A stretch of DNA of 64,000 bases from positions 1 through 64,000 of the forward strand of contig NZ_CBVJ010000106.1 of the NCBI RefSeq assembly GCF_000513275.1, read 5' to 3'. This DNA is from Paenibacillus gorillae (lineage in GTDB: Bacteria; Bacillota; Bacilli; Paenibacillales; Paenibacillaceae). Both the position numbers and the translations under genes were made by a program. Shown piece by piece: positions 56,639 through 64,000 of the stretch (position 1 is the first letter of the stretch; every line of letters starts with the position of its first letter). Below the pieces are notes generated by a model, which searched no databases, was not told the origin of the DNA, and saw nothing but the letters and a program-made list of their open reading frames with translations.

Positions 56639-56660
56639 ATTAATTAAGAAACTTAATTAA
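56639..56660. promoter_or_regulatory. Candidate ROK operator before the ROK gene
   Basis: ATTAATTAA-GAAAC-TTAATTAA, 12 bp upstream of the ROK start codon, is nearly the same 22-bp sequence as at 55366-55387 and suggests autoregulation. Confidence 0.6.
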
Positions 56661-56712
56661 ACAATAGGCGGGGAAGAAGAAGTTGTCAAGCTTTAAAAAT
56701 ATTAGAAGCCGT

Positions 56713-56754
56713 ACGCTCTGCCAAAGCATTCAATTGCTTCCTTCGGCAGAGCGT
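56713..56754 (-). terminator. Terminator of the GH4 gene
   Basis: ACGCTCTGCC and GGCAGAGCGT form a perfect 10-bp stem about 20 nt after the GH4 stop. A weak T stretch (ATATTTTT) follows somewhat later on the minus strand. It separates the kinase-GH4 unit from the ROK unit. Confidence 0.65.
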
Positions 56755-56774
56755 GCCGTCTTCAATAGTCCCGC

Positions 56775-58085
56775 TTACTTCGCTTCAAAAAAACGAGGCA
56801 AATAGCTGCGGTTAGCTTCCAGCATTTCGTCCAGCATCGGCTTCGCTACGGCAACATCCGGAACGAGCGGGTGATGTACCATCGCTTGCAGCGCAATGCC
56901 TTTATCGCCGCTCACTGCCGCTTCAATCGTCAGCGACTCATAGGTTTTCACCGCATGAATCAGTCCTTTGATGCCTTCCGGAACACGTTGCGGCGGGATT
57001 GGAATCGGACCCTGTCCCGTAACGACACAGTTCACTTCAATGCTGGCATCATCCGGCAGGAAATCTAGAATGCCGTTGTTGCGGACGTTCAGCGTTTGGA
57101 TGTCTTTTTTATCCGTATACAGTGAGTGCATCAGGTTAACAGCCGCTTCGGAGTAATAGGCACCGCCGCGCTGCTCCAGCTGCTTCGGCTTCTCCGACAG
57201 ATTCACGTCCTTGTAGAGCTCGAACAGCTCTGTCTCGACACGGCTGACGACCTCAGCGCGTGTTCCGTTTTTCTCCAGCGACGCTTTCATCTCGCTAAAC
57301 ATCGTGTTCGTCATATAGAAGTAACGAAGGTAATACGTCGGAATCGCATTCAACGAAGTGAGGAAATCCGCGTCCCAGTCGAACGCTGTGACGTTGGTTG
57401 CCGAATAGTCCTTGCCGCCGTTGATCATCTCCTCCAGCTTGTCTTCGCCATGTACATAAGCAGCCGTTACCCAGTGCAAGTGGTTGATGCCGACGAATTC
57501 AGGCAATACTTCGCCCTCCGTCACGCCGTATTGCTTCGCCAGAAACTTCTGGAAGTTGATTGGCGAGTTGCAGAGGCCGACTGTTTTTACTTTGCTGTAC
57601 TTTTGCACAGCTTCCGTTACGATACCGGCAGGGTTGGTAAAGTTGAGCATCCAGGCATTCGGAGCCAGCTCTTCGATATCTTTGCAAATGTCCAGGATAA
57701 CCGGAACCGTACGAAGCGCCTTCAGCATGCCTCCTGGTCCCGTCGTTTCTTGACCGATCACGCCGTAGGAGATCGGAATATGCTCATCGCGGCGTCTTGC
57801 CTCGAGCAAGCCTACACGCATTTGCGTCGTAACGAAATCAGCGCCTGCAATCGCTTCGCGGCGATCCAGCGTCAGATGCACCTCGATCGGCAAGCCTGAT
57901 TTTTCCACCATGCGCTTTGCGAGCTCTCCCACAATCTCAAGCTTATGCCGTCCCTGCTCGATATCAACGAGCCAAAGCTCGCGAATCGGCATTTCCGGAT
58001 ATTTCTTAATAAAACCTTCAACGATCTCAGGTGTATAGGAGGAGCCGCCTCCGATTACTGCAATTTTCAACGCTTTCTTTTCCAT
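56775..58085 (-). CDS. GH4 family 6-phospho-glycosidase
   Basis: A 436-residue NAD+- and Mn2+-dependent glycosidase of family GH4. The Rossmann loop is AVIGGGSSYTPE (9-20). Metal ligands are Cys172 in GLCNSPIN and His202 in GINHLHWV. NFTNPAGI (148-155) is the family signature. The closest types are LicH/CelF/ChbF 6-phospho-beta-glucosidases, which split 6-phosphorylated beta-disaccharides. No PTS is present here; instead a sugar-kinase gene lies 22 nt upstream, so the phosphate would be added inside the cell. Confidence 0.9.
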   Translation of the reverse strand: MEKKALKIAVIGGGSSYTPEIVEGFIKKYPEMPIRELWLVDIEQGRHKLEIVGELAKRMVEKSGLPIEVHLTLDRREAIAGADFVTTQMRVGLLEARRRDEHIPISYGVIGQETTGPGGMLKALRTVPVILDICKDIEELAPNAWMLNFTNPAGIVTEAVQKYSKVKTVGLCNSPINFQKFLAKQYGVTEGEVLPEFVGINHLHWVTAAYVHGEDKLEEMINGGKDYSATNVTAFDWDADFLTSLNAIPTYYLRYFYMTNTMFSEMKASLEKNGTRAEVVSRVETELFELYKDVNLSEKPKQLEQRGGAYYSEAAVNLMHSLYTDKKDIQTLNVRNNGILDFLPDDASIEVNCVVTGQGPIPIPPQRVPEGIKGLIHAVKTYESLTIEAAVSGDKGIALQAMVHHPLVPDVAVAKPMLDEMLEANRSYLPRFFEAK

Positions 58086-58107
58086 GTCGAAATGCCCTCC
58101 TTATAAT

Positions 58108-59079
58108 TTAGAGCGTGATGCTGCGAAGTGCCGCATCTGTGCGCTCGTCGATTTCAATCCCGCCATTGTCCATTGCACTCATTAACGCGCCGATCACCGG
58201 ATCTACGGTCAGCTTAACTACCGATGCGTTTGGCGCTACTTGTTTAATACCAACCTTGATCGAGTCAACCAAATGCGGAGAGCTGCCCTTCGACATCACG
58301 CTGCCAGCCAGCACAACATCAAAAGTCTCCTCTTCCATGCCTAAGCGTTTGATCAGCGCATTAGCTGCATTCGCATGCTCCAAGCCTACTTCCTCCAAAA
58401 TGCGAATCGCCACAGCGTCACCTTGGGAAGCCGCTTCGAACATCGTTTTGGCAAGCTCATAGGATGGCCGTTTGCCGTTATCCAGAGCATCGTCATACAT
58501 TTGCTGAACGGATTGATAGCCAAGCTGACGCGGCACAAGCTCAGTCAGAATCGTTGGCTGCTCGCGTCTTTCCCAGCTGCGGATCGCTGTGCGGAAAGCA
58601 TGAACTGCCAAATCGCTTCCTGACCCGTGTCCGTCACCGAACAAATAGCCGAAGCCGCCGTATTGGAGCTCTTCGCCTTTGGCGTTGCGCGCTGCGCTGT
58701 TCAAGCCTGTACCACTTATAATAACTGCGCCGTAGGAACGTTTCGTGCCCGCACGCATGCCAATCATCGTATCGCAAGCAATTGCATGACGCTCATAACC
58801 AAGCGAAGCAATCATGGGACGCAAAATAACGTAATCCGGTTCGCGGTCCGCTCCGGCAAGACCGAAGTATGCGAATGTAATATCTTCCTTGGCTGCATTA
58901 GCCTCTTGAAGCGCTTCCGCGCAAGCTTGCTCGATACTATTTTTTGCTTCCGCATAAGCGGTCTGATGATTTCCGTTTCCGCCGTAACCGCGGCCAAGCA
59001 CGCGCCCTGTCTCATCTGTCAACAAAGCATGCGTCTTGCTTCCGCCAGCGTCAATCCCTAGAAAAAGGATAAAGCCCAC
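58108..59079 (-). CDS. BadF/BadG-type sugar kinase (GlcNAc-kinase-like)
   Basis: A 323-residue ASKHA-fold protein of the BadF/BadG/BcrA/BcrD group that includes eukaryotic-type N-acetylglucosamine kinases. Phosphate-1 loop GIDAGGSKT (8-16), phosphate-2 AVIISGTGLNS (near 131) and adenosine-binding DVVLAGSVM (near 255) are present. It probably phosphorylates the imported sugar, giving the substrate of the adjacent GH4 enzyme. The GTG start is only one base after GGGAG, an unusually short spacing. AraC and kinase genes are separated by a terminator. Confidence 0.85.
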   Translation of the reverse strand: MGFILFLGIDAGGSKTHALLTDETGRVLGRGYGGNGNHQTAYAEAKNSIEQACAEALQEANAAKEDITFAYFGLAGADREPDYVILRPMIASLGYERHAIACDTMIGMRAGTKRSYGAVIISGTGLNSAARNAKGEELQYGGFGYLFGDGHGSGSDLAVHAFRTAIRSWERREQPTILTELVPRQLGYQSVQQMYDDALDNGKRPSYELAKTMFEAASQGDAVAIRILEEVGLEHANAANALIKRLGMEEETFDVVLAGSVMSKGSSPHLVDSIKVGIKQVAPNASVVKLTVDPVIGALMSAMDNGGIEIDERTDAALRSITL

Positions 59080-59120
59080 GCTCCCTTCGTGTTTTCTATA
59101 CCTTTATTCTAGAACAAAAA

Positions 59121-59152
59121 AACACCGTTCTCTAATGATAATGAACGATGTT
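59121..59152 (-). terminator. Terminator of the AraC-type gene
   Basis: AACATCGTTC and GAACGGTGTT (one G-U) pair around a 12-nt loop on the minus strand, followed by six to seven T residues, 19 nt after the stop codon. Confidence 0.8.
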
Positions 59153-59170
59153 CTAATACTATCTTACTGT

Positions 59171-60031
59171 TTATTTGAGGGTTAGCCGAAGCTCCGAGGG
59201 CAATTTCCCAATGTGCTGCTTGAAGAGTCTGTTGAAATTGGATAAATTACGGAAACCGCATTCAGCCGCGATTTCGATAATTTTCGCATCCGTCGTCTCC
59301 AGCAATGCTACCGCATGAGACAGCCGCAGCTGGATCAAATAGTCCATCGGCGACGTGCCTACCGTCTGTACAAATAAAGCGCTGAATCTCGAAGGGCTAA
59401 GATGAGCCGTCTCCGCCAGCTCCTTGAGCGTCCACGGATGACCGATATGATCCTCGACCCGGCGTAGCGTCTGGCGGATAATCTCCATCCCCCGTGACTG
59501 GCTCGCTCCCATGCCATCTGCTTTGGAAAAGTAACGGTTGACGAAAGCGAGAAACCGAAGCATCTGCGCACGGACGACCGCTTCATAGTGAGATTCCTTT
59601 GCCTTGTACTCGCCCTCCATCTCCAATAGAACAGAGCCGATGCGCCCCAGCATCGGATGGCGACGATCTAGCACATTCTCAAAACGGCTGCCCATCTCGC
59701 GAAACGGCGTCAGCAGCTCCGTATCGTAACGTTGCTCCAATGCTAAGTACGCAGGATCGAACATCACGATCAGCATGACAAGCCCTTCATTCTCAAAGCC
59801 ACGGTGCAGGTCGTTGGAATTGATCAGTACGATGTCGCCCTGCTGAAAGTCGCAGCGGTTACCGTTAATCAAGTAGTGTCCGCTTCCTTTTACAATATAG
59901 TTGATCTCAAGAGCCGTATGCCAATGCAGCCGTTGGAAGGGCGGGCTTACCCCTTCAGTCTGCGATATAAGTATCGGAAAAGAGGCCGGAAGCTCGATAT
60001 GGTCCCGTATTACGGTTGGATGTCCTTTCAT
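59171..60031 (-). CDS. AraC-family regulator with cupin sensor domain
   Basis: A 286-residue regulator. The N-terminal cupin (about 20-150, with HWHTALEINYIVKGSGHYLI) binds the inducer, and two HTH motifs (about 190-285, with LSPSRFSALFVQTVGTSPMDY and CGFRNLSNFNRLFKQHIG) bind DNA. It lies directly upstream of the kinase-GH4 genes and probably activates them. A good terminator behind it implies a separate promoter for those genes. Confidence 0.9.
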   Translation of the reverse strand: MKGHPTVIRDHIELPASFPILISQTEGVSPPFQRLHWHTALEINYIVKGSGHYLINGNRCDFQQGDIVLINSNDLHRGFENEGLVMLIVMFDPAYLALEQRYDTELLTPFREMGSRFENVLDRRHPMLGRIGSVLLEMEGEYKAKESHYEAVVRAQMLRFLAFVNRYFSKADGMGASQSRGMEIIRQTLRRVEDHIGHPWTLKELAETAHLSPSRFSALFVQTVGTSPMDYLIQLRLSHAVALLETTDAKIIEIAAECGFRNLSNFNRLFKQHIGKLPSELRLTLK

Positions 60032-60248
60032 TCCGATCCCTCCTTTTGCCGCAATTTAGCCATGTCACTAATATGATCTAATTATAGCAAAGCGACCCGT
60101 TCAGAAGGAAGAGCCCCGACTCGAATCGCACGAAGGACTGGTCCTTAGGCGGGGCAAAAGACTGGGCTTCAGTTGTTCAAATATCGGGCTGGCGATTGAT
60201 ATACTACACCTAGAAAAGAAATACATACTTTAAAAAAGGAGCACAATC

Positions 60249-61127
60249 ATGAACGCAACGACTGGCAGCTTTACCCCCATACCAAGGGAGGGAAATAATG
60301 AAAAAATCCGCAGAGCCCGGAAGGGACTGCTTTACTTTTTCGCAATGCTCGTCCCGCTCTCTATTCTTAGTTATGTGCTAGTATCGAAGCAAACCCCAAT
60401 GTCTATATTATTGCTGATGTGGTCACCGGCCTTGGCCTCCATATTTGCCCGATTGATGCTGCGTGAAGGCTCGGCCGATATCTCCTTGCGCTTCGGCGGA
60501 CGCCAGTTCTTTAAGAGCCTTCCGTTCATTCTGTTGTTACCGGTTATTATTGGACTGATTGCCTACGGAACGGCCTGGGCAACAGGACTTGTTGACTTTG
60601 TTGCTCCGGACACCTTCATTAAAGCATCACCTGCCGTTACCTTCACTGGCCTTCTGCTAGGTCAAATGGTAGCAGGCACTGCCATCGGGATTCTTACCAG
60701 TTTCGGCGAGGAGCTGGGCTGGCGAGGCTATATGCTCACCCGTCTCATCGACGCTCGAATTCCTGCTCCAATGCTGACAAGCGGTATCATCTGGGGATTG
60801 TGGCATCTTCCCGTCCTGTTTATGGGACTGTACTATTCCGGTCCAAACCTCGCGTTATCGGCGCTGTTGTTCATGATTAGCTGTACCTCGATGAGCTACA
60901 TCATCGGACGCGTACGCATGACTACCGGCAGCTTATGGGCCGCCGTACTCCTGCACGCATGCTGGAACGCCGTTATCCAAGACGTCTTCGACGCCTTCTC
61001 CCAAGGGAAGAACGCACTGTTGTGGACAGGCGAGTCTGGCATACTGGTTGCACTAACCCTGTTTATTGCGGCTGTGTTGTTGTCGCTTAAGAAGATGAAG
61101 GTGCGAGACTTATCACTTAACAGGTAA
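60249..61127 (+). CDS. CPBP-family intramembrane metalloprotease
   Basis: A 292-residue polytopic membrane protein of the CAAX/Abi (CPBP) family. Motif 1 is EELGWRG (154-160), motif 2 WHLPVLF (near 185) and motif 3 HACWN (near 245), supplying the Glu and His metal ligands. The family includes prenyl-protein proteases and bacteriocin self-immunity proteins; the substrate here is unknown. AAAAAAGGAG stands 8 nt before the ATG. It borders the accessory region. Confidence 0.87.
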   Translation: MNATTGSFTPIPREGNNEKIRRARKGLLYFFAMLVPLSILSYVLVSKQTPMSILLLMWSPALASIFARLMLREGSADISLRFGGRQFFKSLPFILLLPVIIGLIAYGTAWATGLVDFVAPDTFIKASPAVTFTGLLLGQMVAGTAIGILTSFGEELGWRGYMLTRLIDARIPAPMLTSGIIWGLWHLPVLFMGLYYSGPNLALSALLFMISCTSMSYIIGRVRMTTGSLWAAVLLHACWNAVIQDVFDAFSQGKNALLWTGESGILVALTLFIAAVLLSLKKMKVRDLSLNR

Positions 61128-61487
61128 CTATAACTATAAAAATATTCCTTTTTTTCTGTTAAACACCCAGAAAAAAGAGAATATAGTTGAGGCGTACCGT
61201 CAATGTCGGAACTTCATAAATTTCAAAACTTTCAAAAACAGTTGTGATCCACTCTCTTAACCCACTCAATTGTGGTAGCCAGTTCCTAATTCACATCATA
61301 CAAGATATAGTTGCCGATACAACATCACGACCAAAGCCAGATTTTTTTCTGACTCTACTTATTACTCCCACTACAAAACCATTACATAACGGTTTACCGT
61401 TGCATTAGATGAAGTTGCAAAGACATATATAAAATATTCATACATCATTGTAAGTTTAATGCATGCATAAGAATGGAGGGAAAATAC
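61128..61487. other. AT-rich intergenic stretch
   Basis: No gene is seen. At 61138-61187 an AT-rich inverted repeat (ATATTC...GAATAT with an inner TTTTTTCTG / CAGAAAAAA) may end the protease transcript. The remainder is AT-rich with scattered stops in all frames. Confidence 0.5.
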
Positions 61488-61630
61488 ATGCCTATAAGAA
61501 TAAGGTTGCCAGCCATATTGGATGAACGAGGTATATCTCAACACAAGCCCGACTTATAAATGTCCGTCCAATATAATAAATCCTCTATACTTCGACAGCT
61601 TATTTAGAAATGGTGATTCACTAGGGTGAG
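61488..61630 (+). pseudogene. Broken XRE-type small transcriptional regulator
   Basis: A GGAGGG ribosome site precedes an ATG whose product starts MPIRIRLPAILDERGISQHK, the first helices of a short XRE/Cro-type HTH protein (YozG-like). The frame stops after 23 codons, but RLINVRP continues in the next frame, so a one-base shift seems to have broken it. Later codons are degenerate. Confidence 0.45.
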
Positions 61631-61679
61631 TAAAAAAACCACATGTAGGTGTGAACTGTAACCCCATCCATAGAAACTG

Positions 61680-62040
61680 TATAAAAAACAGTTAACATAG
61701 TTGTAAGCAGCTTGGAGATCATTTCTGTATTCTTCCTTTTAAATGTCTATTGATAACGTTCTGAATTATAGTAGTTGACGTACTCATTGATTCTTAGACG
61801 TAATTCATTAAAGAAATATGCAATTCCTGTAGTTAAGCTCGGCCTTCATATGACCAAAATATTTTTCCATTGATGCATTATCCCCGCAGATTCCTTTACG
61901 AGACATTGACTGTTTAAACCCGACTTCAGCAGTGTGGAGCCGGGTTTCAGGGTACGTATAATGCATACCCTGTTCGGAATGGAAGATGGCAACGGAATGA
62001 ATATTACCATCCAGTCGTTTGAGAACGCGACCATTGTATG
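61680..62040 (-). pseudogene. IS3 OrfB transposase C-terminal remnant
   Basis: On the minus strand one frame reads VLKRLDGNIHSVAIFHSEQG, then KQSMSRKGICGDNASMEKYF and GHMKAELNY, which is the end of the IS3 DDE domain including its catalytic Glu. After a frame change it continues NELRLRINEYVNYYNSERYQ, the typical C-terminus. Frameshift and missing N-terminal two-thirds make it inactive. Confidence 0.75.
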
Positions 62041-62041
62041 T

Positions 62042-62233
62042 TCAAGCTTCTGTTCCTAATTCTGCTGAAGATTCACTCTTCGATCGTCTGCCTGTGCTTC
62101 GGATGCCTCTGCGCTTTTCTAGCAAGCTATCCTCACCGTAGTTAGCGTAGGTCTCCCTCCAGCGATAGACCTCTGTTGGTGTTCTCTGCCCAATAAGTTT
62201 GATATTAATGCCTGCTTTCAAGAAAATCTCCAC
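62042..62233 (-). pseudogene. IS3 OrfA (helix-turn-helix) remnant
   Basis: A 63-codon fragment with TEVYRWRETYANYGEDSLLE and KRRGIRSTGRR, matching the OrfA pattern (VYxWVRKYxxxGxxGLxDRRG) of IS150-type elements. The coding sequence joins directly to the OrfB remnant by deletion. Confidence 0.65.
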
Positions 62234-62286
62234 TGGCAGCTCTTCCGCTTGACTAGCTTGAACTGCTTTTAGTAGATTAAAACATA

Positions 62287-62331
62287 AAACCCGTAAGAGG
62301 CCACTTTTTCAAAGTGGCCTCTTACGGGTTT
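62287..62331 (-). terminator. Perfect 21-bp hairpin at the IS upstream end
   Basis: The arms at 62287-62307 and 62311-62331 are fully complementary around a 3-nt loop. On the minus strand TTTTATGTTTT follows. Lying just inside the IS end, it would stop transcripts entering from the Rhs/immunity side and probably belongs to the IS. Confidence 0.75.
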
Positions 62332-62360
62332 CAGTTCAACTCTCATATGTTGTCACTTGA

Positions 62361-62591
62361 TTAGCTCAAGAATTTAATGAACAAGTAACAAAAAAATAAA
62401 AAGTTGACTCCAACGATTAGGGCTGTCTTAGTTGACTTTTTAATTGTTAGAAATCTACCGACAATAAGAATAGTCAATAAGTAGATAATTAAAATCGTCC
62501 CACTAATTTTGTCGCCTGTTGAAGTCCATACAATGAATCCTACTATTATTAAAACTAGGGCAACGATGACCCATTGATAGACTTTTTTCAT
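62361..62591 (-). CDS. Small three-span membrane protein, candidate Rhs immunity protein
   Basis: A 76-residue protein with three predicted membrane helices (about 6-24, 30-48, 56-75; MKKVYQWVIVALVLIIVGFI at the start). Its ATG is 5 nt after the stop of the Rhs gene, with AAGAGG inside the Rhs 3' end, so the two are expressed together. Genes in this place usually encode immunity to the C-terminal toxin of the Rhs protein. I do not recognise its family; the immunity role is inferred from position only. Confidence 0.6.
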   Translation of the reverse strand: MKKVYQWVIVALVLIIVGFIVWTSTGDKISGTILIIYLLTILIVGRFLTIKKSTKTALIVGVNFLFFCYLFIKFLS

Positions 62592-62596
62592 ATCAT

Positions 62597-64000
62597 TTAT
62601 ACCTCTTCCAGAACCTTGCTTTTACAATATAAAAATCCGTCAGTGTCAACTATCATGTTGTCAACTTTACCGGTATCTACATTTGTTCTATAAATTATTG
62701 TTTTTGTTGCATCTGCTTTCGGCCCACCCGGAATAAACTCTAATCCTAGTGCAGCTGCCGCACCGGTTGAGTGCATAGCAACTTGAGTTGTCCCAAAGCT
62801 GGCAAGTGATCCTGCTCCATATCCAATAATTGCTTTTGCAGCTGTGGCATGATACTGCTCAGTCTTTGTGAAGGTATGAACCTGTTCCCAGTAAACATAG
62901 TCAGGATTCGCTTCGTAATATACAGTCCCTCCCTTATCCACTAAAATTTGTGTTATTTTGTTATTGTCAGTATTCGTGACATTAAATCTATTAAGAACTG
63001 CGTCAGTGCTTGACAGTAATCCATCCCTTAAACTCTTATTATTCTCTGTTTTTTTGTTGAACTCCGTTCTTAATCTCGTTGCCTCCGCCGCGGCAGCAGC
63101 CTTTGCAACAGCGTTACCTCTTTCATTCGCTTCTGCCCATGCAATCTTTTGCTCATTAATTTTGTAGTTATACTCCCATAATAGTGGGTCTACCGCTACA
63201 TTACCACTCGGGTCTATATACTTCAACGGATTATTATGCACATACGTATAAAGATTCAAACTAAGCGGATTATTTATTTCCCCCTCATACGTATCCTTAG
63301 TAATAAAGCGTCCGGTTGAAGGACTGTAATACCTCGCCTGTAAATAAATAAGTCCTGATTCATCATCGAATAATTCTCCAGCGTAGCGATACGGGTTGCT
63401 AAAGGGCTTAGCAGTGTTGCTCGAAGTTGATTTTGTATTTCCCCATATATCGTATTCATACGATTTTAGGACAGACCCAGCATTATCCAAAATTTTCACT
63501 ACATCGCCATGTCCATTATAAACATAATAACCACCGCGATTGTTCACATGGTCCTGCCTGAATAGAAGCATAGAGTTGCTCCATACATTTCGAGCTTTCG
63601 TATTTCCTTGCATATCTAGTTCTTCGATAACCTTCCCATCAATATACACATATCTGGTAAACTCGCCGTTCACCGTTTTCGTCGCTCTTAATCCATCGCT
63701 GTAGTAGGTATATACGGCATTATCATCGCTATCCTGATAGGTAGCCAATTGATTCAACGGGTTGTAGGAATACGATTTCGAATTTAATTCGGGAATTGTA
63801 AACTCATTAGAGCTTTGTTTGCTTCTGTCTCCAACATCATTATACGTGTAGGCACTGGTGCTAATCCCTGTTTCTTCTTTTATTCGATTTAAGGAATCGT
63901 AATTATAACCGAATGTATTGCCATTTTTATTGATCTGTTTAATATTTCCGTACCCATCGTAGTTAAAGGTTTCATCATACTGCTCCCCGCCTGTTGTCAC
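62597..64000 (-). CDS. Rhs/WapA-type polymorphic toxin, C-terminal part (truncated by window edge)
   Basis: The frame is open to the right edge, so the N-terminus is outside. The visible 467 residues hold YD repeats (FNYDGYGNIKQINKNG, YNYDSLNRIKEETG, YEYDIWGNT) and the RHS-associated core (about 207-266: SGLIYLQARYYSPSTGRF, then YTYVHNNPLKYIDPSG). After PSG comes a variable 201-residue C-terminal domain with an Ala-rich helix and KAIIGYGAGSLASFG and GLEFIPGGPKAD, which I cannot assign to a toxin family. Rhs proteins are shells delivering the C-terminal toxin into neighbouring cells. Confidence 0.85.
   Translation of the reverse strand: MTTGGEQYDETFNYDGYGNIKQINKNGNTFGYNYDSLNRIKEETGISTSAYTYNDVGDRSKQSSNEFTIPELNSKSYSYNPLNQLATYQDSDDNAVYTYYSDGLRATKTVNGEFTRYVYIDGKVIEELDMQGNTKARNVWSNSMLLFRQDHVNNRGGYYVYNGHGDVVKILDNAGSVLKSYEYDIWGNTKSTSSNTAKPFSNPYRYAGELFDDESGLIYLQARYYSPSTGRFITKDTYEGEINNPLSLNLYTYVHNNPLKYIDPSGNVAVDPLLWEYNYKINEQKIAWAEANERGNAVAKAAAAAEATRLRTEFNKKTENNKSLRDGLLSSTDAVLNRFNVTNTDNNKITQILVDKGGTVYYEANPDYVYWEQVHTFTKTEQYHATAAKAIIGYGAGSLASFGTTQVAMHSTGAAAALGLEFIPGGPKADATKTIIYRTNVDTGKVDNMIVDTDGFLYCKSKVLEEV

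Larger units (their letters stand above)
61652..62338 (-). mobile_element. Deleted IS3-family (IS150-like) element
   Basis: The ends TGAACTGTAACCCC (61652-61665) and GGGTTTCAGTTCA (to 62338) are imperfect inverted repeats (12 of 14). Inside are two transposase pieces: an OrfA-like fragment and the C-terminal part of OrfB, with most of OrfB missing. A perfect 21-bp hairpin sits at the upstream end. About half the size of an intact element; no target duplication was found. It cannot move on its own. Confidence 0.7.

Overview
The window looks like chromosomal DNA of a spore-forming, Paenibacillus-like member of the Bacillales. Pointers are strong GGAGG-type ribosome binding sites with ATG, GTG and TTG starts, a complete B. 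subtilis-style purine operon behind a guanine riboswitch and PurR-type boxes, an S-layer-homology protein, a LysM-GH18 spore-cortex-type hydrolase, YerB/YerC homologues, and a binding-protein-dependent sugar importer cluster without its own ATPase. This assignment is inference from gene content; no rRNA or tRNA gene was seen.

Layout. 0-2.2 kb: yerC-cbiX-dagK operon (minus). 2.3-4.3 kb: a YqfQ-like small protein, then a non-coding array of about 3.3 tandem copies of a 286-bp unit full of GCGAA/TTCGC palindromes. 4.3-6 kb: a PhoU-like protein and a PiT phosphate transporter with a candidate Pho box. 6.2-13.2 kb: a YerB lipoprotein, an alpha/beta hydrolase, a 39-residue membrane protein, and a four-gene operon (NodB deacetylase, FG-GAP lipoprotein, response regulator, histidine kinase). 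13.3-14.6 kb: a DinB-type remnant and an arylamine N-acetyltransferase whose frame runs through its own terminator. 14.6-28.5 kb: purEKBCSQLFMNHD (minus), with a large nested palindrome between purC and purS.

28.7-34.4 kb: one 1895-residue protein made of about 18 carboxypeptidase-regulatory-like beta domains, with no signal peptide and a SigE-like promoter. It converges on an SLH/fibronectin surface protein (34.5-37.9 kb). 38.2-41.9 kb: an unusual sensor with a 7TM-DISM part, a kinase-like domain lacking its phospho-acceptor His, a receiver and a LytS-type kinase, overlapping a SARP-like response regulator. 42-49.4 kb: LysM-GH18 enzyme, MarR/MFS pair, nitroreductase, MsrA-MsrB fusion preceded by a six-copy 42-bp palindromic array, and a coiled-coil membrane protein coupled to a NAGPA-domain protein. 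49.5-51.2 kb: a purine permease under its own guanine-type riboswitch and PurR-like boxes.

51.2-60 kb: a sugar locus with a PIG-L deacetylase, two ABC permeases, a binding lipoprotein, a ROK repressor, a GH4 phospho-glycosidase, a BadF-type kinase and an AraC regulator. Together these suggest ABC import, ATP-dependent phosphorylation, deacetylation and GH4 cleavage of an amino-sugar or beta-disaccharide. A 22-bp sequence shared by the ROK and binding-protein promoters is the likely ROK operator. 60.2-64 kb: a CPBP membrane protease, then a scarred, visibly AT-richer accessory region with a broken XRE regulator, a deleted IS3-family element with both ends, a small membrane protein (candidate immunity) and the C-terminal part of an Rhs/WapA-type polymorphic toxin that continues past the right edge.
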